A stretch of 64,000 nt of DNA, taken from Owenia fusiformis. Taxonomy: Eukaryota > Annelida > Polychaeta > Sabellida > Oweniidae. Position numbers and translations under genes: made by a program. Within the stretch, counting starts at the first letter, position 1. Each line of letters opens with the position of its first letter. The stretch is from assembly GCA_903813345.2 (NCBI GenBank), contig CAIIXF020000009.1:27564740-27628739 (forward strand). Direction: 5' to 3'. Positions 26,701 through 38,700 of the stretch are shown one piece after another. The notes under the pieces are model-generated. The model had not been told where the DNA came from. It saw only the letters and a program-made list of their open reading frames with translations, and made no database searches.

Positions 26701-29700
26701 CAAATTATCTAGCTGTATCTCAGCCACCATTTTACTTAGCATGGTATCCTTGAGAAACCCAAAATCATTTTGGCTGATGTCCAACTTGACTAGATTTCTA
26801 GCTTTTGAGAGCATATTGAAAAACTCGATGCCTTCAAATCTGTCCTGGTTTCGATACACCAAAACATGAAGTTGATCTAGTATAGTGTCTGATATATTCA
26901 CATTCACCAATTTTGTTCCGATTTTGATCATGTGGAGCTCCCTTAGTTTTGGCAGGTTGTAAATCTGGTACTTTAGAGGGTCGAGTGTGTTGCAAATAGT
27001 TAAACTTTCGAGATTTGGAAGGTTGGAGATAACGACTGGTTTTTGTGTACTCGTGTGGTCCTGTAGATTACATACTTTTAAACGTTTCAGGCTTTTAGGG
27101 AAATGAGCTGACATGGGGGATTGACGGTTATCTATTATCATTTGATCAAACTCTAAGGCTCTAAGTCGCTTTAGCTGCAACAATGATTTGTTGTTTGGTA
27201 GATTTGTCATATTCAGCGATATCAAGCTCTTGGCTAAATGCATAAAAGCATTACATTCATATCTCCAAATATTATTACCGGATGTATCTAAATGTTTCAC
27301 TCCGGTCTTCTTCAATGGCTCGAAAAATGAACTGTTCAGGAATGGTACAGATATACCACAATGCGCAAGGTTGAGCGAGTTGACTTTCTTATATCGTAGG
27401 TTATTTAAAAGGTCATGGATGCACGTATTTAAATCATTTCGGTCGAAAATTAGGGCGTCAAACCTTTTAATCTTATTAAAACAACCAGTTTCCACCTGTC
27501 GAAGATTATTTCCTGACAAGTCTAGGGACACAATTTTAAAAACGGAATAGTATGTCATTCCATCCTTAGTTAGAGTCTCGATACCCGCCTTATTCGTTGC
27601 TATCACCCTCAACATCAGGCCAACGGTATAGCCTCCTATCCTTGGATAGGTCTCCAAAGACAAATCAGTAACAGACCCGCTCTCAATGTCCGCCCGAATT
27701 CTGCTTTGTTTGAATTGGTTTGTTCCATAACTCTCAACCATAAACACTGGTATCTGTCGTATTGCACGACCATTTAGAATTATTATGTGCAAGCAAGGTA
27801 CATCTTTCAGAATAGATCGATAGAAATCTGATTCTAAAACAACTTTATTGGTCTCTAACCGAAGCTCTTCAAGTCTATCTAGGTATTTTAGTACGTAAAT
27901 ATTCATGTCTAAAATGTCGACGTCAATGCTAAGCATGATTAGCGATTCGGGCAAGATAAAATGTCCAGAGATGTTCGTATTCCCCTCGAGGTTCAAAACC
28001 CTTAGTTTTGAGAGTTGTGCTAGAGACTTTTCGGATATGTGGGTGATCATATTGCGACTTATGTTGAGAAAGAAGAGGTTACTGACTTCAATGAAATCGT
28101 CATCTGACAATTCCGTTATGTTGTTCCCGCTCAGGTCGATGTGGTTTACATCCGGGAGCCCTTTAGGAACTTCTTTTAGACCCCTATAGCTGCAATCCAT
28201 GATTTTGATGTCATCCACTGTACTTTTACAAGTACAAATAGCTGGGCATTTCATGACAATATGATGAAGATTGCATTTATTATCTCCGGGTTGTATTTGG
28301 AAAACTTTCTGGTTTTGAACAATCTCTATTCCGTTACGCCACGACTCTTTGTACAGATAGACAAGGCCGAAGACGTATACAACTGCTAAACCGATCAATA
28401 CCCTTTTGAGTGCACGTCTTCTGCAGTAAAAAGGCATTCTTCAAAAAAGTCTGGCAATACCATACACAATCTGGAAGTATACAATAACGGACTAGTCATG
28501 TGACGAAGCATATCACAAAAAGTATTCCCAAAACGCAAGCACAATGCTACGCACAACTGATGTAAGTCATTGACAAATCGTTGTTCAATGTAGTTATACA
28601 TGTTCGAATGCAGACCTCCAGAATAATAATGAATAAAATACAGAATGATAAATTAATAATGTATTTACCTTCTTCCTCCAAGATATGAGCACAAGTACGA
28701 AGTTTGCCTGCAAAAAGTTCCGCCTGTCTTGCACTGTCTATTGCCTGCAGTTAAAGGCTAGTGGTGTCTGGGTGTGACACTATAAATGACAACCTCTTAA
28801 ATACTGTCCGGCAGTGTTGTTCTAAATGAATATATATAATAAATATAACTTCCTTGTATATGAACTCGATTGCACTAAACATGAAATCCGATAACACATG
28901 TGTACTAGATACAAAAGGTTTTAGGGACTCGAGTGTTTTATCATGTCTCTCGTAAGTGACACGCTAAATTATAGACTTTGATAACATTTGTAATTTTTAA
29001 AGTTCGAGGGTATGTGTACTTTTGTAAAATGAAAGTAATTAAAGTAATCACGTGATTTGGTCATTCGAATAGTACCTGTGGATTTTGTGAAACAAAATTG
29101 CCAAGAAACGAAAAGACGTTATTTACATTACCACCAAATTAAAACTACATTTTACATCAATGAATGAAAACCAACTAGTATACAAAGGAGCACATGAACA
29201 AGAACTGGAACTACTACCTGCGGGTAAAAGACCGGAACCAAAACACACACATGAGATAACATTTTCCTCTTCTGTTTGACCAATCAAAGGCTACTCTCAA
29301 TAACGATAACAAATCTACGAGGAGTACAGAGTCTATATGTCTGATAAACATAATATAAATGTAACAAATAATTATATAAGTCAAGTAGTCAAAAACATAA
29401 ATCTCATCATTAGTTACAAAAATTTTAAAGAGCGGACTGATTAATTATGATTTTCGACAATGTTAATTTGCTAATATTTAATTTGTTTAAGGATGTTCCT
29501 TTTAGGTTTACACTTTTTTGTAGAAATATAGACGTTTTATCAAATAAAGGTTTCTGGGATCCCAACGAGCAAGAATAATTTCAAAACCTAGTTAGTGTGT
29601 TTTTTTCTTATCCAGATAGTATTGATATTTGACAAAGTTGGTATGATTCTTGCAATGGAATTCTTAGAAAAAAAATCGGTTTTCACAAATCACAAGCTGA

Positions 29701-32700
29701 AGAAACTTGTTCTGAAACCCCTAAACATCTAAAATCACCAAAAAGGAATAAGTGGGCTAGACCGCCAGTGGGACGTTCCTAAAGTACACACAATAATACT
29801 CAATGTTTTTTCGTTTTCCCCGAACATTATAATGTTTGTGTGACATGCACATTATTTTGGAGAATATTTCTCACTTAGAAACAATGACGTTTCAGAATCT
29901 TATTGACCTAGATCCATTGTACGACAACACATGACCTATAATAAGTAGAGGTGTAACTCGCCAGAAAAATCCAACTCGAGTTCAACTTGCCAAATATTTC
30001 CAAAACTCGAGTAAAACTCGAGTTCATTCATTTCGTCCAGTACATATTGTAAACCCGGGTATACAAAATTACTGTAACTTTAAGCGGCAAGATTCTCTGG
30101 TTTAGTCACATCAAAAAGGTGTTTAACACGTTGGGGCCATAAGAAAGTGTGGTATTCATTGCAGTTATCTCATATTTCAATCAAAAACGATCTGGTATAG
30201 ACGTCGCCGCATACGGTAAGGACGAGAGATCGCTAGAATCTAACCAAACAATATTTTTGAAAACCCAGAAGGGCCCCTTAAATTAATGAATGGTTTTCCC
30301 GGATTATCTTCATTATTTATACTAAAGACTGCTGTTTATCGATCTAAAGTTAAGACTTATGATCTTAATTTAATGATAGATCATCTTTTTCATGTAAAAG
30401 TTGTGTAAACGACGTGAGAATAGGGGGACCATTTTTATTCAATTTTAGTGACTACTCTATTATCGCCCGCTAAGTTCCTTCGATATTCGATCTTTTTCTG
30501 ATTTTTTTTGGTGTAACTCGTCATTCCACGATATTTGTTGAACTTTGTGAAGCTTTCAGAGTGTTTTTTAGGTGACGGGCGCTAAATATGGCGATCATTG
30601 GTATATTTATTCCACTAATGAAGTAATGTTGCACGATCTTTGGGACCCGAATTCATTTTACATGCTTGCAAGATAGGCGAAACTCGCGAGTTGACTCGAG
30701 TTATAGCTAGCTCGCGAGTTGAAATAGATTGCGAGTTTCTAGAGGACAACTCGAGCCAATGTATAGGCAGCTCTGACGAGCTGTACTCGAGTTACTGACT
30801 CGGGAGTTACACCTCTAATAATAAGATGGTCTGAGATAACCATATTTTTGATAAAAACTATTTTCTTCTTAAAAACTATTTTCAGATTTGCCGCCCGTTT
30901 AATCTCTGGCATATTAGACTACAAGACAATAATAGATTCGTAAGTGTTATCAATATCAGACATCATTTTAAACCATTACTTAGAATACGTATATTGTATA
31001 TGTTTATGTAGATTATAATGTATAACATAAATATATAGTAAAATTTAGATCATATAGTATAATGTAGAAAATGCTAAAATGAAATATAATACCTGCATTT
31101 CTTATTGCTCTACATGTATATTCTTTCCTTATTCAAAGGACGATTCTCGGTTTGGAGAACGAAGTTCATCAATCTAAATGAGCATTATCCCTGCTTCGGA
31201 AAATTTGATTGTTTTACATAATATAGCTTTGAATGTCTTCTTTTCAATAGTCATAATTTAATTTGGGTAATATTTCTAGATTTTTCGCAAAAAATATTAG
31301 CGCAGTACACCGTGATGGACTTCTTTCCCCAAATCGAGACTTGTATTTTATTGAATCGGCCAAATTGAGCGTTATCCCTGCTTCAGACCAATTTGTTATT
31401 TTTACATCTTGTAGATTTAAATGTCCCCTTTTGAATATTCATAGTTTAATTTGGGTAATATTTCTATATTTTTCATGAAAAAAATTATTAGCTCAGGAGA
31501 CTGTTCTCCAAACCGAGAATCGTCCTTTAGTTTTTTAACAATTAATAAGATTCACCAAAAAGAGTGTAGTGTAATGAATAAGCCATTTTTTATAACAATT
31601 ATTGTAGTTATACGCTTTATACAAATTGTAGATCTAGAAGGATATCCAGCGGATTATTGTATAACATATATATAACTAGACATGTAAATTGAACAAGTTC
31701 AATTTAAGACTCCAGATTTAAGACTTGTTTTAAGCTGAGTCATCCAATTACTTGTAAGCTGAGTCATTCACTATAAGCTGAGTCAGCTAGAATATAGACA
31801 TTTAGACAACTCTTAAGAATGTTATCTTCGACTCCATATGCATGACATGGGGATATCATCATATCGACTTTTCGAGACTTCAAACCGCTATTACTATCTA
31901 ACCAGAAGTTTGATCGAAAATTGGTTTGCAGATTCGGATTCCTGAGAAAATTCTACTCTTAATTCATAACTCATATGTAAAATTTGGAGAATTTTTCATT
32001 TTTACCTACTTTTCGGACACCATATCTCAAAAGTGGGTCAAAATACTCTCTGACGGCAAAAGGCTAACACTATTAGCCCACTCTTTGCTACCTGTATACA
32101 AAATTTTGAAGCAAATCCTAAAAGTGTAGTGCCAGAATCGCAAAAATAAGGAAAAACTATGTATTTGACCTAGATTTTGACCTAGGGATTTTGGTGTCCA
32201 AATTTTAAAGCTAGATAGCCTTCGAGGTCCCCTTCTTTTATAGACTTTCAGAATCTTAAGCTGTACTCAGTCTTTATCTGGAATTATACACTTCAAAAAA
32301 ATCTTTGATCTTCGATTTTTGAGCTTTCAAAACGCCATAACTTCCCAACGAAAAGTCGGATTGAAATTTGGTTTGCAGATTCGGATTCCTGAGAAAATTC
32401 TACCCTTAATTCATAACTCATAAGTTAAATTATGAGAAATTTCAATTTAGACCTACTTTACGGACACCATATCTCAAAAGTGGGTCAAAATACTTCCTGA
32501 CGGCAAAAGGCTAACACTATTAGCACACTCTTTGCTACATGTATACAAAATTTCAAAGCAAATCATTAAAGTGTAATGTCAGAATCGCAAAAATAAGGTA
32601 AAACTATGAATATGACCTAGATATTGACCCTAGGCATTTTGGTGTCCAAATTTTGAAGCTAGATAGCTTTTGAGGTCCGTTTCTTTTGTAGGCTTTCATT

Positions 32701-35700
32701 GTGTGAAGCTGTACTCAGTCTATATCTCGTATTTTACACTTCAAAAAAATCTTTTTTCCCATTGCCATAACATGGGGCACCAAATTTAGCGATTTTTTAG
32801 CTTTCAAAACGCCATAACTTCCGAACCAATAGTCGGATTGAAATTTGATTTGCAGATTTGGATTCCTGAGAAAATTCTACCCTTAATTCATAACTCATAC
32901 GTTAAATTTTGAGAACTTTTTATTTTGACCTACATTTTGGACACCATATCTCAAAAGTGGGTCAAAATACTTTCTGACGGCAAAAGGCTAACACTATTAG
33001 CACACTCTTTGCTACATGTATGCAAAATTTTGAAGCAAATTATTAAAGTGTAGTGTCAGAATCGTAAAAATAAGGAAAAACTATAAATTTGACCTAGATT
33101 TTGACCTAGGCATTTTGGTGTCCAAATTTTGAAGCTATATAACTTTTGAGGTCCCCTTCTTTTATAGGCATCCATTATATTAAGCTGAGCTAAGTCTATA
33201 TTTCGTATTTATCACTTCAAAAAAATCTTTTTTCCCATTGACTTAACATGGGCACCAAATTTAGCGATTTTTGAGATTTCGAAACGCTATTACTTCCGAA
33301 CCGGAAGTCGGATCGAAATTTGGTTTGCAGATTCGGATTCCTGAGATAATTCTACACTTATTTGATGATTCACACGTTGAATTTGGAGAACTTTTTATGT
33401 TCTGACCTACTTTTCGGACGTCATTTCTCAAAATCGGTAAGAGTAATCAAAAAACGATTTGCCTTACGGAATTAGCTTTTTATCTAAGGAACATGATGAA
33501 AAAAACCAGGAGCAAAAATACCGAAGGACGACTGAGAAAACTTGTAAAATAGTGAAAACCCACGATTTGACCTAGTTCTTGACCTTTGACCTAGATAATC
33601 ATTTGACATAATTTCCCAGAAACTAGGTATCATTACCTAGTTGACTATGTTAGCAGATTTAAGTAAGCCCTTCTAGTTGCTGAGAAAACTGGTTCGGAAA
33701 GAATAATAATAACTAGATTGGTAAATTGAACAAAGTTCAATTTAAGACTCCAGATTGATTTACTTGAGTAAAGAGCTGAGTAGGAAGCTGAGTACGTAGA
33801 TGATTAAGTAATTGAGTAAGTAGCTGAGTAGGTAGCTGAGTAGGTAGCTGAGTAAGTAGCTGAGTAGGTAGCTGAGTAAGTAGCTGAGTAGGTAGCTGAG
33901 AAGTAGGTAGCTAAGTAGGTAGCCGAATAGGTATGTAGGTAAGTAGGTAAGTAGGAATTGTTGAAAGTATATTTGATGGATCTGCATTGTGGATACTGGC
34001 AAATGTGAAATTTTAAACAAATGTGAATTTTAAAATGGTGTAGAATCTAAACCGGGAGTCGGATTGAAAGTTGCTTTGCAGATTTGGATTCCTGAGAAAA
34101 TTCTACCCTTAATTCATAACTCATAAGTTAAATTTGGAGAACTTTTTATATTGACCCATATTTCGGACACCATATCTTAAAAGTGGGTCAAAATACTTTC
34201 TGACGGCAAAAGGCTTACACTATAAGCACACTCTTTGCTACATGTATACAAAATTTTGAAGCAAATTATTAAAGTGTAATGTCAGAATCGCAAAAATAAG
34301 GAAAAACTATGAATTTGACCTAGATTTTGACCTTGGCATTTTGTTGTCCACATTTTAAAGCTAGGTCGCCTTTGAGGTCCCCTTCTTTTATAGGCTTTCA
34401 TTATGTTAAGCTATACTCAGTCTATTTCTGGTATTTTACACTTCAAAAAAAAAACTTTTTCCCTATTGACATAACATGGGGCACCAAATTTAGCAATTTT
34501 TGAGCTTTCAAAATGCCATTACTTCCGACCTGGAAGTCGAATCAAAATTTGGTTTGCAGATTCGGATTCCTGAGAAAATTCTGCCCTTATTTCATAGCTC
34601 ATATGTTAAATTTGGAGAACTTTTTATTTAACCTACTTTTCGGACAGCATATCTCAAAAGTGGGTCAAAATACTTTCTGACGGCAAAAGGCTAACATTAT
34701 TAGCACACTCTTTGCTACCTGTATACAAAATTTAGAAGCAAATCATTTAAGTGTAGTGTCAGAATCGTAAAAATTAGGAAAAACTATCAATTTGACCTAG
34801 ATTTTGACCTTGCGATTTTGGTGTCCAAATTTTAAAGCTAGATAGCCTTCGAGGTCCCCTTCTTTTATAGGCTTTCATTATGTTAAGCTGTACTAAGTCT
34901 ATATCTCGTATTTTACACTTCGAAGAAGTCTTTTTCCCCATTGACTTAACATGGGGCACCAAATTTAGCGATTTTGAGATTTCAAAATGCTATAACTTCT
35001 GAACCGGTAGTCGGATCGAAATTTTGTTTGCAGATTCGGATTCCTGAGATAATTCTACACTTATTTGATAATTCACACGTTGAATTTGGAGAACTTTTTA
35101 TGTTCTGACCTACATTTCGGACGTCATTTCTCAAAATCGGTAAGAGTAATCAAAAAACGATTTGCCTTACGGAATTAGCTTTTTTTCTAAGGAACATGAT
35201 GAAAAAAACCCGGAGCAAAAATACCGAAGGACGACTGAGAAAACTTGTAAAATAGTGAAAACCCACGATTTGACCTAGTTCTTGACCTTTGACCTAGATA
35301 AAAAGTTGACCTAATTTCCCAGAAACTAGGTTTCATTACCTAGTTGACTATATTAGCAGATTTAAGTAAGTTCTTCTAGTTGCTGAGAAAAAGTGTTCGG
35401 AAAGAAAGAAAGAAAGAAAGAAAGAAGGAAAGAAAGAATAATAGGAAAACTGGCAAAAGCAATAGACTCCAGATTTTCATCTGGAGTCTAATAATAATAA
35501 TAAAACTGGCAAAAGCAATAGACTCCAGATTTTCAATCTGGAGTCTAATAAATTACTGGTGAATAAAAAAAGAGATATAGATTATGAATTGTTGCCTATG
35601 ATTCTGGCAGTGAAGAGTGAAGCATAAACTTTATCAAGAGGCAATTCAAAACACTTTCCATAACTTTTGTTTCCAGACACGATCTCCCTATTGACCGGTG

Positions 35701-38700
35701 CACATCAAGAGAAAAAGGACAGCCACTATGCATGAATCAGTATTACCGTTTGTTTTCCTCGTATCGAGTTCCAGGGGTGAATAAAGACTCTTTGGTCATA
35801 TCTAGCAGTAGTATAATGCCGGAACCGGAACATGTTATCGTCATATGCAAAAATCAGGTATGATATGGAAAGGACCAGCCTGAAGTGCCACGATTCACAG
35901 GTGGTAGAGGGTTTTCGTGTGGGTAATATGGGTAGTAATAACTTTTCTTTTTTTGAGGGAAGGCCTCTCTCAGAATAGTTTAGCTACAAGCTTTTGTGAC
36001 CCCCTCTACTTGACTGAACTCGTTCCGCAGATGTGTGCAAGGGCTTGACGCAAGACTACTCTCAGAATACGTTTGTTTAAATGTCAAATGGTTTTCTTGC
36101 AAATATTATTCGTTACGCCTTCTTGTAGACATTTTTTGGAAGATAGGTTATTGGGTTTCTTTTAAGATAACAAATGTTATGGTTTACAAATGTTAAGATT
36201 CAGATCATCTAAAACATCGAGAGGATGAAGATATTCTAACCATTCAACTTGCAGGTCCATCCCCAACTATGCAACAGTCAAGTATTTCAAATTATGTAAA
36301 TTTTGAAAATGAAGAGCTGGACAACTCTATGATAAATGAGGAGGCAACATACCATGAGTGGGCGATCATGACACCCTTTTTCAAATTTCGACGAAACGAT
36401 TTAGAAATACTGGGAAATGTTAGGTTTATGAATACACTTGAAGATGTAATATAGGTCAAACGTATCTGATCATCAGAGTTGTTTTTCAAAGGAATAAATT
36501 CAAAAATATATTTTTACGCACATACCCCATCACGATCATGACACCCTTTTTCAAATTTCGACGAAACGATTCAGAAATACTGTGAAATGTTAGGTTTATG
36601 TAGACACTTGAAGATATAATATAGGTCAAACTTATCTGATCATCAGAGTTGTTTTTCAAAGAAATAAATTCAAAAAGATATTTTTACGCACATAGCCCAT
36701 CGCTAATTTGAAGCTCTTGGTTATTTTTACATTATCATTAAAATCCTAGCGATAATATGCCATGGGTAGGATGATTGTGACACTAAAACCATTTTGTCGC
36801 ACATACCTTGTCCCTTGCTTGAAAATTACCTTTAAATTTGGTTTCAGTTTTTCGTTCTGGACATTCTTGTCAACTTCACACGCCTTAGTGATGATAACAT
36901 GTATACTCAACTAAAGAGGATCGTAAAACAAGCGAATGAAAGTGAAGAGGACAATGAACTGAATGAGCCAATTGGGATTCTTACAAGTCTAGACCGAGAT
37001 AGCTGGGCTAACAACCGGATACGACTTATGAACGGTATGATATCCATTATTCTGATAAAGATACAAGTGATTATGTATTGTGGGAAAATTTAGAACGTTT
37101 TGTTGTTAAAGATGGCAGCACATCTGAGATCTTTTACTGTGGTTTCAGCTACAGTATAAGATATCCAGAATAGTCCATGGTATGAAATTCCTAGGGCGCC
37201 TAATTAAGGAGCTAGTAACACAAAATAGTGCAGCGATATTTGACTTAATATTTACATACCTTCACATGTCCAGTATTGTTTTTTAACGTTCAATATTCTT
37301 TGGGATTTTGACCCGAATTGTGCATTACATTAGCAGGAGTCAAAAATATTCGTAAAAACTAAATCCCCCTTTTTTACAATTTGGAGTACAACTGCTACAG
37401 AAGATTATTTGAAATAAATTTTGAGTGTATGTTTTACGTTTCTCAACTATAAATTTGATATTTATTTTTCATAAAAATACAAAAAAATACGTAATCACTA
37501 CTAATCAGCACATCGACATTTTGAATTATTTTTTTCAATATTGGTGATGTAAATGGTATCAATGAATCGTTTTTATATGAGAATGAAATATGCTAAAATT
37601 ATTGTTGTTTTAGAAAAACGGGTCGTTATACTTTTTGAGATATGGACTGTCGCCGTCGGGGTCAACTATCAATAAAGGGGGCGTATTGTTCTTCATTGAC
37701 TTACTGTGGCTTCGGCTAAAATATTGAGTAATATCTAGTTAGATATTGCTCAGTTGTTTATAAAACAAACACCAAGACCTGGTCGAATTCTTGAAGCTTT
37801 GAGGAAAAATGGTTTTGATTTTCACCAAAAATCTGATAAGAACCAGAAGTTATGTCTAATTGAGTATATTACCATCAGAAAATCTGATGATATGCAGCAG
37901 TAACGTCGAAAGAGAAATTTAACACGTTTGATTGCATAAATCTCTTATAAACTATAAGACATGCCCTCTGAATATATAAACGTTCTAATACCTCTATATA
38001 ACATTCAAATAGATATATATTTTAAATATTTGTCATTGTTTTATGTTTTATAAAACATTGGAGATTATTTTTTGTTTGACTCCTGGCGATGATAGGTACA
38101 ATTTCATTACATAAAACGTTGAAAAGTTAAAACCTAATATATTTGAGATAATGAATTTTTTAAATAATTCACACAATTTTGTCGAATCTGCTTGACCAAT
38201 ATTTGAAAAAATAAACAAAATAAAATAAGCACATTTATATAATTACACTAATTAACCATCAGAAATTACATTGAAAATAGAAGTAGGGCTGACAGTTGTG
38301 TTATAAAAAGGGACGAGACGAACTTCTTAACTCTGGTATACAATTAATGCCAAACAAAAATTCTATATTATATAAGTTTGCATTATGGTCTCCAGATTCC
38401 ACCAACCGAGATACACTAGACATGATAGAGAGATGTATTTTCGTACTTTGCCTGGACAAGCCCATGCCTCTTTCTTTTAACCACCAGAGAAGCATTGACG
38501 AGACCATGCATAACCTCCGCGATGACGTATCGCTGGCCAGTCAGATGTTACATGGCTCTGGTAGCAAATATAACAGCTGTAACCGGTGGTTTGATAAAAC
38601 AATGCAGGTATAATACAATCATCACAATGGATGTTCTTAAGGGAAATTCACATAATTAGTTTTATTGGTAACATCATTCTATATGTATTGCGCCTAGACT

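Noticed and set aside
33760-34020. Minus-strand frame with repeated LLSY, looking like a membrane protein
   Set aside because: Produced by translating the 12-bp minisatellite.
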